Positions 8,827 through 19,400 of a stretch of 64,000 nt of DNA are shown here, in pieces (the first letter of the stretch is position 1; the number at the start of each line of letters is the position of its first letter). Position numbers and translations under genes: made by a program. The notes below the pieces were generated by a model, which saw only the letters and a program-made list of their open reading frames with translations, did no database searches and was not told the origin of the DNA. The DNA is taken from positions 248,001-312,000 of the forward strand of contig NZ_CP094358.1 of the NCBI RefSeq assembly GCF_022807975.1, written 5' to 3'. This DNA is from Abyssalbus ytuae (GTDB taxonomy: Bacteria; Bacteroidota; Bacteroidia; Flavobacteriales; Flavobacteriaceae).

Positions 8827-8834
8827 TATATTTG
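8827..8834 (+). promoter_or_regulatory. Candidate -7 box for the cargo operon
   Basis: TATATTTG matches TAnnTTTG; a second match, TAAGTTTG, lies at 8926-8933. Neither has a well-placed TTG, and both fit a long leader before the ATG at 9048. Confidence 0.3.
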
Positions 8835-9047
8835 ACTTTCAATGTTGTAATTATTATGTGGTAATTTTAAGGTTTTTTCTTAATAAAAATTAATATTTAT
8901 GTTTTATTATTAAAACCAAAATACATAAGTTTGATATGTGAAATTTACTATTCACTATAAAATAAACTCTGCCCTGTAACTTAACCCGTTCAAAATTAAG
9001 CTAATAAAATATGCGTAAGCATATAACCAAAACTAATAACCAACCAT

Positions 9048-9971
9048 ATGAAAAAACTATTTGTTTTTACAGGACTTCTTTGCTTTTTTTTAAATGCTAA
9101 TGCTCAGAATATTTTTCCGGATAATGGAAATGTAGGGATTGGGACTACTGATCCTCAAGAAAAATTACAGATTGGAAATGCTTATACTTTTCATGATGGG
9201 GGACATAAAGTTATAGGTTTTTTATATAAACCTTCAGGTGGTGTTGATTTAAGTGAAACTCAATTTTCAGGAGAAATTAGATTTGATCCTGTTAATGGAA
9301 AATTCTTCATAGGTACTTCAAACACCATTACCTCTAACCCTGTAGCAAGAATTACCATTGATAATTCAGGAAATATTGGCATTGGTACTAAAACTCCAAA
9401 TGCAACATTACAAATAGGTGAAAGTAATAATTCCGGATCACCAGATTCAGAAATTGAAATAAAAAGGCTTTCATTGGCTCCTATAACTCATTCCGGTTCT
9501 GACTGGTTTTTCACAACAAGGGATAATAATCCTTATGCTAATCTGGATATTGGATACGGAAATAATAAAACTCTTACTTTACGACACGATGGCAATGTAG
9601 GCATCGGCACCACTACTCCCGACTCCAAACTCACTGTAGCCGGTAACATACACTCCCGAGAAGTAAAGGTAACCGTCAATGCCGGGGCCGATTTTGTTTT
9701 TGATAAAGATTACAACTTACCCACACTGGAAAAAGTACAGGAATTTATACAACAAAACGGCCACCTGCCGGAAATTCCTTCTGCCTTAGATATGGAACAA
9801 AATGGTATTCACCTTAGTGAAATGAATATTAAGCTGCTGCAGAAAATAGAAGAGCTAACGTTGTATGTCATCGATTTAAATAAAAAAAATGAACAACATC
9901 AAAATTTTATTGAAGCTCAATCAGAAGTAATTAAAGCTCTTAAAAAAGAAATTACGGAACTAAAAAAATAG
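9048..9971 (+). CDS. Tail-fiber-like secreted protein, paralog 1
   Basis: Signal peptide at residues 1-20 (ending NANAQ). The middle carries repeated beta-turn motifs of the form GN(V/I)GIGT-x-x-P (about 26-36, 103-113 and 183-193), typical of fibrous tail-fiber-like proteins in Bacteroidota. The C-terminal 120 residues hold a conserved module (FDKDYNLPTLEKVQEFIQQN, LPEIPSA, LQKIEELTLY) followed by a coiled coil. The C-terminal module probably trimerises or caps the fibre, as in S74-type ends (inference). It is the first gene of a same-strand run that includes the RHS genes. No type IX sorting domain is visible, so exit through the flanking type II-like machine is possible. Confidence 0.75.
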   Translation: MKKLFVFTGLLCFFLNANAQNIFPDNGNVGIGTTDPQEKLQIGNAYTFHDGGHKVIGFLYKPSGGVDLSETQFSGEIRFDPVNGKFFIGTSNTITSNPVARITIDNSGNIGIGTKTPNATLQIGESNNSGSPDSEIEIKRLSLAPITHSGSDWFFTTRDNNPYANLDIGYGNNKTLTLRHDGNVGIGTTTPDSKLTVAGNIHSREVKVTVNAGADFVFDKDYNLPTLEKVQEFIQQNGHLPEIPSALDMEQNGIHLSEMNIKLLQKIEELTLYVIDLNKKNEQHQNFIEAQSEVIKALKKEITELKK

Positions 9972-9976
9972 GAAGT

Positions 9977-10924
9977 ATGAAAAAAAATCTTTTTCTGTTA
10001 TCAGTTTTTATATTGATCATATCATTCATAGGATTTGCACAGGATAATGTGAATGGGAATCTGACTATCACTGACGGAAATTTAAAATTAAACTCCACAA
10101 ATGCAACAGATCCCTATGCTTCCATTTCTTTTCTTCATCAGGACCAACTAAAATGGATCATGGACTACGGAACAGGTGCCACTAACGACTTTAGAATTTT
10201 AAAAGTGAATTCTTCTTTAAATGCCTCTTCTTTTTTGAACCTTGATCATGATAACAATCAATTTGAAATATTAAATAGCAATGTAGGAATTGGGACTACT
10301 AATCCTTTAGAAAAATTACAAGTAAATGGGAAAATTCATCTCAGATCCGGGTTAGACGATGATGCTATATACTGGTATAGACACAATATGACATTAGGAA
10401 CAATTCCAGGCAGTTATAATCATAATGTATTACATTTAAAACCAGGTGGTGCTTCACAAGGACTCTTACATTCCCAATTAAATATGTACGTTGCTAATTC
10501 TGAAACTTCCCATGAAAATAAAGTTAGAATCCATACCATGGGAAATTCTTTCTTTAATGGGGGAAATGTTGGCATCGGCACCACTACTCCCGACTCCAAA
10601 CTCACTGTAGCCGGTAACATACACTCCCGCGAGGTAAAAGTGACCGTCAATGCCGGGGCTGACTTTGTTTTTGATAAAGATTACAACCTGCCCAAACTGG
10701 AAAAAGTACAGGAATTTATACAACAAAACGGCCACCTGCCGGAAATCTCTTCTGCTGCAGACATGGAACAAAACGGCATTCACCTGAGCGAAATGAATAT
10801 TAAATTATTGCAGAAAATTGAAGAGCTTACGCTCTATACCATTGAGCAGGAGGAAAAATTAAAGGAGCAGGAAAAAGAAATTAGAGATATAAAAAGCATG
10901 TTACATCATCTATTAAAAAATTAA
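9977..10924 (+). CDS. Tail-fiber-like secreted protein, paralog 2
   Basis: Signal peptide at residues 1-21 (ending IGFAQ). The variable body (22-190) contains two VGIGTTxP turns. The constant C-terminal module (about 195-290) is followed by a Glu/Lys-rich coiled coil to 315. It begins 5 nt after paralog 1, so it is probably in the same operon. The constant module differs at a few sites (LPEISSAADM in place of LPEIPSALDM). Confidence 0.75.
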   Translation: MKKNLFLLSVFILIISFIGFAQDNVNGNLTITDGNLKLNSTNATDPYASISFLHQDQLKWIMDYGTGATNDFRILKVNSSLNASSFLNLDHDNNQFEILNSNVGIGTTNPLEKLQVNGKIHLRSGLDDDAIYWYRHNMTLGTIPGSYNHNVLHLKPGGASQGLLHSQLNMYVANSETSHENKVRIHTMGNSFFNGGNVGIGTTTPDSKLTVAGNIHSREVKVTVNAGADFVFDKDYNLPKLEKVQEFIQQNGHLPEISSAADMEQNGIHLSEMNIKLLQKIEELTLYTIEQEEKLKEQEKEIRDIKSMLHHLLKN

Positions 10925-10929
10925 GTAAA

Positions 10930-12222
10930 ATGAAAAAGATATTATACTCCCTTATTTTTATTTCCGTAAGCAGCATTGGGGCTCAAAATCAAGACTATTA
11001 TAATACTACTTCCGGTAATGGCCATGGTTTTCGTTTTTGGAATGGAAATGAAAGTTATAAAATCCATATGGGCAATTCTGAGGAATATAAATATGGCCCG
11101 GTAACCGATTATAGTATCAAAACAAATATGAGTGGTACTCCCGCCCGGGGTTGGACCTGGGGAGTAACCGGTCAAGAGCCAATAGCAGCATTAAATACTT
11201 TAGGAAACTTTCAAATTGCCGGAAATTTTGTAACACTGGGAAATACCGGCATAGGAACAACAACACCATCCGGTAAACTCCATGTAAATGGTGAAACTTA
11301 TATTGAAAATGGGTGGTTACGGATAAAAGGATCCCAAGGAATATTTTTTCAGGATTACAGTGGTGGATTTAGAATGACAGACAATACATGGATCAGAACT
11401 TATGGGGACAAAAGCTTTTACCACAATACCGGAATAATGAGAACTGATGGAACTTTTCAAGTAGGTCCTGGTGGCAATCGATTAATAGTAAATGAAAACG
11501 GTTTTATGGGATTGGCTGTAACAACCCCTGAATTTAGACTTCATGTTGCTTCAGGTGTTAAATTCAGAAAAACTACAATAGGGGCTACAGTAGCATCAGC
11601 CGAAAATAGTTGGCTAAGGGATGATTGGTTAACCGGTAGTTACGGCCCCCCTGTATGGAACCAAGATCTACACCGATGGGTCAGGCCTTCAGGAAATTAT
11701 AATGATATAGGCGGAATTATATATCAGGATGAAGGAACATATTTCATACGAGACGGAAAAGGTGAGCAATTGGAATACACTAATGATGAGCTTTTAAACA
11801 AGTCATTTATGTTTGCTCATATGTACTCCGGAAATGTTGGTATAGGAACTATTACCCCCGACTCCAAACTCACTGTAGCCGGTAACATACACTCCCGCGA
11901 GGTAAAAGTGACCGTCAATGCCGGGGCTGACTTTGTTTTTGATAAAGATTACAACCTGCCCAAACTGGAAAAAGTACAGGAATTTATACAACAAAACGGC
12001 CACCTGCCGGAAATCCCTTCTGCTGCAGACATGGAACAAAATGGTATTCACCTTAGTGAAATGAATATTAAATTATTGCAGAAAATTGAAGAGCTTACGC
12101 TCTATACCATTGAGCAGGAGGAAAAATTAAAGAAGCAGGAAGAGGAAATAGAAAAACTGAAAGAACAAAATAAAAAAATAGATTTACTCGAAAAAATGTT
12201 ACATCAACTTATTAGTAAATAA
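10930..12222 (+). CDS. Tail-fiber-like secreted protein, paralog 3
   Basis: Signal peptide at residues 1-18 (ending SIGAQ). The body is longer (19-300) with several turns of the TGIGTTTP / GNVGIGTITP type. A block at about 205-305 (KFRKTTIGATVASAENSWLR) is shared almost unchanged with paralog 4. The constant module and a long C-terminal coiled coil (about 385-430) follow. It lies 5 nt after paralog 2. Confidence 0.75.
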   Translation: MKKILYSLIFISVSSIGAQNQDYYNTTSGNGHGFRFWNGNESYKIHMGNSEEYKYGPVTDYSIKTNMSGTPARGWTWGVTGQEPIAALNTLGNFQIAGNFVTLGNTGIGTTTPSGKLHVNGETYIENGWLRIKGSQGIFFQDYSGGFRMTDNTWIRTYGDKSFYHNTGIMRTDGTFQVGPGGNRLIVNENGFMGLAVTTPEFRLHVASGVKFRKTTIGATVASAENSWLRDDWLTGSYGPPVWNQDLHRWVRPSGNYNDIGGIIYQDEGTYFIRDGKGEQLEYTNDELLNKSFMFAHMYSGNVGIGTITPDSKLTVAGNIHSREVKVTVNAGADFVFDKDYNLPKLEKVQEFIQQNGHLPEIPSAADMEQNGIHLSEMNIKLLQKIEELTLYTIEQEEKLKKQEEEIEKLKEQNKKIDLLEKMLHQLISK

Positions 12223-12850
12223 AAATATTATGAAAAAATTTTATTTTCTCACCTCTTTGCTTACTGCTTTTTTTTGTTATTCACAGCAAACAATAAACCC
12301 GGATACCGGGGATGCTTACCTTCTTTTCGGACCAAATTCTTCCTGGGGAGAATATTTCCAAGTTGGGGGTAATGGTAGAGCCACATCGAATGCTGGAATA
12401 TTTACAACAAATGGAAATTTGCATTTAGATTCTAAAAATGGATATTTTACTTATATAAACCATTATAGTAAAAGTAATACCTATCTTAATACTCAAGGTG
12501 GTAGAGTAGGTATTGGCACATCTAATCCTGAATATTTATTACATGTAATTTCGGGTGTTAAATTCAAAAAAACTACAATAGGGGCTACAGTAGCATCAAC
12601 CGAAAATAGTTGGCTAAGGGATGATTGGTTAACCGGTAATTACGGCCCCCCTGTATGGAACCAAGATCTACAACGATGGGTCAGGCCTTCAGGAAATTAT
12701 AATGATATAGGCGGAATTATATATCAGGATGAAGGAACATATTTCATACGAGACGGAAAAGGTGAGCAATTGGAATACACTAATGATGAGCTTTTAAACA
12801 AGTCATTTATGTTTGCTCATATGTACTCCGGAAATGTTGGTATAGGAACT
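11550..12850 (+). repeat. About 300-bp body block shared by paralogs 3 and 4
   Basis: The DNA at about 11550-11850 and 12550-12850 is nearly identical, with only a few substitutions (for example GCC/ACC and GGTAGT/GGTAAT). Together with the constant cassette that follows, about 560 bp are duplicated, whereas the first part of each gene is unrelated. The join lies inside the coding sequence and keeps the frame. Confidence 0.85.
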
Positions 12851-13219
12851 ATTACCCCCGACTCCAAACTTACCGTAGCCGGCAACATACATTCTCAGGA
12901 AGTAAAAGTAACTGTCAATGCCGGAGCTGACTTTGTTTTTGATAAAGATTACACCTTACCCACACTGGAAAAAGTACAGGAATTTATACAACAAAATGGC
13001 CACCTGCCGGAAATTCCTTCTGCTGCAGATATGGAACAAAACGGTATTCACCTTAGTGAAATGAATATTAAATTATTGCAGAAAATTGAAGAGCTTACGC
13101 TCTATACCATTGAGCAGGAGAAGAAAATTAGAAATCAAGCTCGTGAAAATAAAGAACTTAAAAATAAATTAAACAATCTAGAAAAATTAGTTGAACAACT
13201 TGTTGTTAGTGATAAATAA
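12230..13219 (+). CDS. Tail-fiber-like secreted protein, paralog 4
   Basis: Signal peptide at about residues 1-18 (ending CYSQ). A short unique body (19-105, one RVGIGTSNP turn) comes first, then the block shared with paralog 3 (about 105-205), the constant module (about 210-295) and a coiled coil to 329. It looks like a recombinant of a new N-terminal part and paralog 3. It is followed 13 nt later by the first RHS-type gene. Confidence 0.75.
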   Translation: MKKFYFLTSLLTAFFCYSQQTINPDTGDAYLLFGPNSSWGEYFQVGGNGRATSNAGIFTTNGNLHLDSKNGYFTYINHYSKSNTYLNTQGGRVGIGTSNPEYLLHVISGVKFKKTTIGATVASTENSWLRDDWLTGNYGPPVWNQDLQRWVRPSGNYNDIGGIIYQDEGTYFIRDGKGEQLEYTNDELLNKSFMFAHMYSGNVGIGTITPDSKLTVAGNIHSQEVKVTVNAGADFVFDKDYTLPTLEKVQEFIQQNGHLPEIPSAADMEQNGIHLSEMNIKLLQKIEELTLYTIEQEKKIRNQARENKELKNKLNNLEKLVEQLVVSDK

Positions 13220-13232
13220 AAATCCTTTGCAA

Positions 13233-16200
13233 ATGAAAAAAATATATATTTTATTTTTTATTGTAGCTACTGTTACTTATGGTCAACATAGTACTAAGTT
13301 TCAAAGCCCTAAAACTCCTGAAGTGTATCTTTTTGAAAAATACGGTAATATCCCTGTTTCTGATTATACGGGGCGACCTAATATCACAATTCCGTTACAT
13401 TCAATTCAATATGGAGACATTACAATTCCGCTTCAATTAAATTATAATTCCAATGGTATTAGAGTAGATGAAGAAGCTTCTAATTTTGGGTTAGGTTGGT
13501 ATTTTGGAACTGGTATGATCTCTCAAATAGTAAATAATAAAGATGATCTAAATGAAGATGTTTTTGTTAAGCTTCTTGATTACTATTATGCTCCTTATCC
13601 ACAATATGTTGTGGATTCACAACCAACATGGTGGCAATGGAGTGGACAGGAATATGATAATTGTACCGATACCGATAGAATCGACTTAAATAAAGCAACT
13701 TCAGATTATGATAAATATTTTGCCGCTAGGTTAAGGAGTGAAGGTCATTTTTGTGGTGGGCTCACTTATTATCCTGAAAATGGTTTATTAAAAGACGTAA
13801 CCCCATATATAAATAATATATATGAGGGTAGAGATGTTGAGCTAGATATGTTTCAAGCTAATTTCTTTGGACACAATATTATATTTTATATTAATCAAGG
13901 TTTTCAAGGAGAGGGTTATAGATTTTTTACTGTTAATGATGAAAAATATGAAATTTCGGTAACAGAACATGATAATGATAATTCAGGTAGTTATATAAAA
14001 CACCTTTATAATTGGAAAATAATAGCTCCTGATGGGATGCAATATTTTTTTGATGAACAACTAGTCACTAGGTACCAACCTAAAATTACTCAAAATGAAT
14101 CATCAACTTTAAATGAAACCAAAACTTCATATCAAACTTACGTTGAACCTCAATATCCTCCTAGTTGGGGTATTCGTAATTATTCTCGAATATGGAAAAT
14201 TACAAAAATCAAGGATACGAAAGGAAATGAAGTAATTTTTAAATATGATAAATTACAAAGTATCATTTCTTCTCCGGGAAGTTCAGGTTTTTGTGATTTT
14301 CTTGATATTGTTACTTATAATAGACAACTTGATAATATTGATCATTATAGCCTTGAAGGTCCTTACTTTGGTTCTCCAAATGGAAGCCCTAAGAGATTAT
14401 ATGGAACTGCGGGAAAGTATGTTAAAAAATTTCATACAAATGGAACTTTCATCAATTCTGAAAAATCTGTATTAAAAGAAATAGAATATTCAGACTCGAA
14501 AATTATTTTTAATAATTCTGACAGATTAGATATTCCTTTTGACAAAAAAATTAATAACATTCAAGTATTTTATAAAAGGGAAGAAGTAAAATCTATTGAT
14601 TTGAATTATGAATACTTTAATGGAAATAATGCCGAAAACACTCAAAAAAGATTAAAATTAAAAACAATATCTTTTGGTGAAAAGCCTTATAGATTTTATT
14701 ATAATCAAACTGCACTACCTAATAAGAACTCTCTGTCATCTGATTATTGGGGATATTATAATGGGGCACCAAATCAGACAGATATAAATAATCCTTTTAG
14801 ATTATTTGAAAGTACAAGTCATATATCACCTTGGTTTAGAGATTTAATGTCTGAAGTAGAAGGAAAAGTAAATAGATCCGCCCGATTAGAATATTGTAAA
14901 GCTGGGATTTTAGAGAAAATCGAGTATCCAACCGGAGGAAGTACAGTCCTAGAATATGAATTAAATGAATTTGATAATTATTTTTTCCCAGATTATGAAA
15001 ATAAAATTGGATTAACCAGTTCCAATACATACTCAACTGATTATCATCAAGACAAAAGCAAAGGTTTTGGATTAAGAGTTAAAGAAACAACAGACTATGT
15101 AAATGATAACACATATTATAAAAAAACATATAAATATGAAGGTGGTAAGCATATACCCCCTCTGATTATATATAGTACAGACCCATTCAAATCTGTACAC
15201 AATGACAATTATGTTGAAGGAAATGTTCCGACTAGTTATATTAGAAGAAATATTGGTAACAAAATCACAAGTTATTTCAATAACTCTTTCCAAACGAATT
15301 TATTAGGAAACGGAGATTTTGTTGGATATGATGTTGTAACTATCGCTGAAGAAAGCAGTGATTTAAAAAAGAATGGTAAAATCATTAATTATTATACAAA
15401 TGAGCCAGATGTAAGTGCTAGAGATAAATTTGGGTTTGGAATACGCCAAGAATATTTTGATCTTTTTGGTTATTCAATACGAAATAGTGATTTTAATAAT
15501 GGTTTATTACTTAAGCAGGAAATTTATGATAATAATGATCAAGTAATAAAAATAATAGAAAATGAATATAGAATTGCAAAGCCTACAAATGATGATTCAT
15601 ATAATATTAAAGTAGGTAAAATACCAGGTTTTTTTGGATATCCTATTTTTTCAGCAGCAGGTTCACCTCCTATTACTGCAGTATTCAATGAATATTTACT
15701 TTTTTATTACCCAATAAAAAAGCCAAAGTCTTTATTATATAAGAAGAAAAACATTGAATATTATGATTCTGGGTCTAAATGGAATTTAACCACACATTTT
15801 TATAATAATAATTATATACTATATAGAAAGAAAACGCAGAATCAATTTGATAATGACCTATATGAGGAAAATACCACATTTGCATCAAACTCTTTTCATA
15901 TACTTAATTTACCTCGTAAAGAGATAGTAATAGAAAATGGAGGTATTAGAAAGCATACGGAATATACTTATGAAGAAGTTAATAATGCACATAGGATAAA
16001 AGAAATTAGAGATTTACCTAAAGGAAACCCAGATCCTTTTGTTAGAACTAGTATTTTTTATGATTTATATAACAATACTAATAAATTGATTCAATTTCAT
16101 AATAACGATAATATATATACAAGTGTTATATGGGGTTATGATGACAATTATCCTATAGCAAAAATTGAGAACGCTACAAATGAAGAAATAGCGTCTGCAT

Positions 16201-16454
16201 TAAACCTGACAAATGTAAATGTTCTAAAAGAATTTGACGAAACTAATTTAGCTGCAATTAATAGTTTAAGAAATAGTTTACCTAAAGCAATGGTGACCAC
16301 TTATACCTATGAACCATTGGTGGGGGTTAAAAGTATTACAGACCCCAAAGGGTATACAATGTACTATGAATATGATGAATTTAATAGGTTAAAATTGGTA
16401 AGAGATCAAGACAATAATATTATTTCAAAAAATGAGTATCACTACAAAAATTAA
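13233..16454 (+). CDS. Secreted YD-repeat (RHS-type) protein A
   Basis: The start was set at the ATG at 13233, which yields a signal peptide (MKKIYILFFIVATVTYGQ). The longer frame from 13191 would put 14 residues in front of it. Early residues PEVYLFEKYGNIPVSDYTGR and LNYNSNGIRVDEEASNFGLG mark the SpvB/RHS-like N-terminus that is common in Bacteroidota as the first of a pair. YD-type repeats fill the rest, ending in KGYTMYYEYDEFNRLKLV. At 1074 aa it stops without an RHS core or toxin domain. Protein B starts 8 nt later. Together they may build a closed shell, by analogy with TcB/TcC (inference). The DNA is strikingly AT-rich. Confidence 0.8.
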   Translation: MKKIYILFFIVATVTYGQHSTKFQSPKTPEVYLFEKYGNIPVSDYTGRPNITIPLHSIQYGDITIPLQLNYNSNGIRVDEEASNFGLGWYFGTGMISQIVNNKDDLNEDVFVKLLDYYYAPYPQYVVDSQPTWWQWSGQEYDNCTDTDRIDLNKATSDYDKYFAARLRSEGHFCGGLTYYPENGLLKDVTPYINNIYEGRDVELDMFQANFFGHNIIFYINQGFQGEGYRFFTVNDEKYEISVTEHDNDNSGSYIKHLYNWKIIAPDGMQYFFDEQLVTRYQPKITQNESSTLNETKTSYQTYVEPQYPPSWGIRNYSRIWKITKIKDTKGNEVIFKYDKLQSIISSPGSSGFCDFLDIVTYNRQLDNIDHYSLEGPYFGSPNGSPKRLYGTAGKYVKKFHTNGTFINSEKSVLKEIEYSDSKIIFNNSDRLDIPFDKKINNIQVFYKREEVKSIDLNYEYFNGNNAENTQKRLKLKTISFGEKPYRFYYNQTALPNKNSLSSDYWGYYNGAPNQTDINNPFRLFESTSHISPWFRDLMSEVEGKVNRSARLEYCKAGILEKIEYPTGGSTVLEYELNEFDNYFFPDYENKIGLTSSNTYSTDYHQDKSKGFGLRVKETTDYVNDNTYYKKTYKYEGGKHIPPLIIYSTDPFKSVHNDNYVEGNVPTSYIRRNIGNKITSYFNNSFQTNLLGNGDFVGYDVVTIAEESSDLKKNGKIINYYTNEPDVSARDKFGFGIRQEYFDLFGYSIRNSDFNNGLLLKQEIYDNNDQVIKIIENEYRIAKPTNDDSYNIKVGKIPGFFGYPIFSAAGSPPITAVFNEYLLFYYPIKKPKSLLYKKKNIEYYDSGSKWNLTTHFYNNNYILYRKKTQNQFDNDLYEENTTFASNSFHILNLPRKEIVIENGGIRKHTEYTYEEVNNAHRIKEIRDLPKGNPDPFVRTSIFYDLYNNTNKLIQFHNNDNIYTSVIWGYDDNYPIAKIENATNEEIASALNLTNVNVLKEFDETNLAAINSLRNSLPKAMVTTYTYEPLVGVKSITDPKGYTMYYEYDEFNRLKLVRDQDNNIISKNEYHYKN

Positions 16455-16462
16455 ACCCGATT

Positions 16463-19400
16463 ATGAAGAAAATACTAGTCATATTAGCACTTGTTTTCCC
16501 TTTAATGGTTATCGGGCAAACTCAAACTGAAAATTACATTAAAACCACGCACTACCAAACCGAAGAACAAAATGAGAATACAACTCTAGAAAATGATGAA
16601 AAAATAGAGAGTATCACATATTATGATGGTTTAGGAAGACCCAAGCAAAACATAGCAATTAGAGCTGGAGGAAATAATCAAGATATTATTACTCCTATTG
16701 TATACGATGAATTTGGAAGGCAAGCAAAAGAATATTTGCCTTACTCGAATGTTTCACAACAAAATTCATCACAACATTATAGAGATAATAATTCGCTAAT
16801 AAACAATTTAAACAATTATTACACTTCAAAACATTCAGAGGATATTGAAGTAAACAATGAAAACCCATATTCTGAAAAGGTCTTCGAGCCTTCTCCACTC
16901 AACAGAGTAGAAAAGCAAGGGGCTCCTGGGTTTGCATGGAAAGCCAACCTCGATAATAATTTAGATCATACTATAAAGTATAAGTATAACCTCAATACGC
17001 CAGAAGACGAAGTTAAAAAATTCGAAGTGGTTTTTACAAATGGAGTTGCTTCACTTAATTTAAATGAGGATTATCAAACCAATTCTTTGTATAAAAATAT
17101 TATTAAAAATGAAAATTGGAAACAAAGTGATGGGAATAACAATACTGTCCATGAATTCAAGAATGATTTAGGAAGAGTAATTCTCAAAAGAAGTTTTAAC
17201 GAGAATGAGCCCCATGATGTTTATTATGTTTATGATAATTATGGAAATTTAATATACGTTATTCCCCCATTAGCAAGCGACAATGTTTTTGAATTAATTA
17301 CAAAACCCAGACCTTATGTGTACAATCAAAGTATATCTATTTACGATTTATTAATTAATGATGATGGAAACCCAGTGAGTGGAGGTGGAAGTGTCCGTAT
17401 TACGATTGAGAATTCAGAATTAAATATTATTTTTGGAGGAGGGTTTACTCAAGCCACTATAGATGTTACCAAAACGTATCCAATAAATGCAATACATCCG
17501 ATTCCAGATATGAATTTGGGATATTTGGATGTAAATGAACAATCAAATCGATATACCGTTTATATTGAAAATAATCAAATAAAGTTTATTGATAATAACC
17601 CTGGTACAAGTGGATTTTCAGGGTTTAATCATACTTTTATAAAACCTTTAGATAGTTCGTTGTTTAGTAGTGTAATTACCGATGAATTAGAACTTAATGA
17701 AGCTATTCTTGAAAATTTATGTTATCAGTATAAGTATGATAAGCGAAACCGACTCATCGAGAAGAAAATACCCGGTAAGGAAAAAGAATATATTGTTTAT
17801 AACAAGCTGGACCAACCCGTCCTTACCCAGGATGCCAATCTGAGAAAAAACCACCAATGGTTCTTTTCCAAGTACGATGCCTTTGGCAGGGTTGTTTATA
17901 CAGGAGTGTACACCCACACTGGGGAAGCTACACAGTCAGAGATGCAAACAGAATTGAATGCCCACTATGCAGGGGAGAACCCGCCTAAACAGTTTGAAGA
18001 AAAATTAGGTAGCGAAGGCAGTTACCATTATTACAGTAATGTCACTTTTCCCACCGCTAACCTGGAGCTGCTCACGGTAAACTATTACGACAACCACACC
18101 TTTAACAAAGTAGGTCTTACACTACCAACCGGCAGTATTTACGAACAAGCCATCGCTACCAATGTAAAAGGCCTGGCCACAGGAGCCAAAGTAAGGGTGC
18201 TGGGTACCAACAACTGGATTACCACCATTACCGTATATGACAAAAAAGGAAGGGCTATATATGTAGCCGGTAAAAATGACTACCTGGGTACTACCGATAT
18301 TGTACAAACCAAATACGATTTTACAGGGAAAATATTAAAAACAAGAACCCGCCATCAAAAAGGCAGTGAAGGGGAAATAGTCACCCTCGATGTTTTTACC
18401 TATGACCAGGCAGGCAGGCTTAAAACCCAGGTACAATGTATAGGAGATGATTGTAATGATGTGGCCACAAAAGCTAACCTTACCTTCAACGCTACGGTAA
18501 GCACTACCCAAAACCATGTGGCATTTAATTCCATTACCTTAAGCCCCGGCTTTCATGTAGTAGCCACCAGTAACCTTAGTTTCTCTGCTAAAATTGAACC
18601 CGGGGGTGAACTCATAACCGAGAACACCTATGACGAACTCGGGCAACTGGTACAGAAAAAAGTAGGAGGCAGTAACGGCGCTGGCGGACTGCAAACCATA
18701 GACTATAGCTACAACATAAGGGGTTGGTTAAAACAGATTAACAACCCTGCCAGTTTAGGGACAGATCTATTTGGTTTTGCAATAAACTACAATGTACCAA
18801 CCGAAAGCCTGGGAGCAACGGCTTTATATAACGGGAATATAAGTGAGACCATATGGAAAACAGCTAATGATAACGTAAAACGTGCTTACGGTTATCAATA
18901 TGATGCACTAAACAGGATTACCATCGCCACAGGAAACAGCAATGCATCTTATTATAACTTAGGAAGTACTACCAACCCTGTAGAATATGATAAGAACGGG
19001 AACATCACCAAACTGTTTAGAAAAGGGCATACCAATGAAGCAGCCACCAGTTTTGGTACCATGGATATTTTGGATTATGGTTATGACAATGGCAATAAAC
19101 TGGTTAAAGTTACCGATACAGGAAATACAAGCTATGGCTTTAAAGACGGGGCCAATACCAATGACGACTTTGAATATGATGCAAATGGAAACCTGAAAAT
19201 TGATCGTAATAAAGGGATTACCAACATTGCCTATAACCACTTGAATTTACCTGTACAAGTTGACATTAACAACAATACAGATAACGGAACTATTTCGTAT
19301 ATTTATGACGCTGCCGGGATGAAATTAAGGAAAATAGCAGTGGATAATAATACCAGTATCACTACTACAACCGACTATGCCGGCAATTATATTTACAAAA

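Larger units (their letters stand above)
8650..9047. other. Divergent intergenic region between secretion arm and cargo operon
   Basis: 398 bp of very AT-rich DNA with no gene. It separates the minus-strand secretion arm from the plus-strand tail-fiber genes, so it must hold promoters for both. Candidate boxes are listed separately. No strong palindrome or terminator was seen. Confidence 0.7.
9591..13120 (+). repeat. Four near-identical C-terminal coding cassettes of tail-fiber paralogs
   Basis: About 280 bp encoding the stalk-end module recurs at 9591-9870, 10562-10842, 11830-12120 and 12832-13118 with very high nucleotide identity, starting near GGCACCACTACTCCCGACTC. Upstream parts of the four genes differ strongly. 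The cassettes look more GC-rich than the variable 5' parts. This pattern of variable body and constant end points to recombination or gene conversion. Confidence 0.85.
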
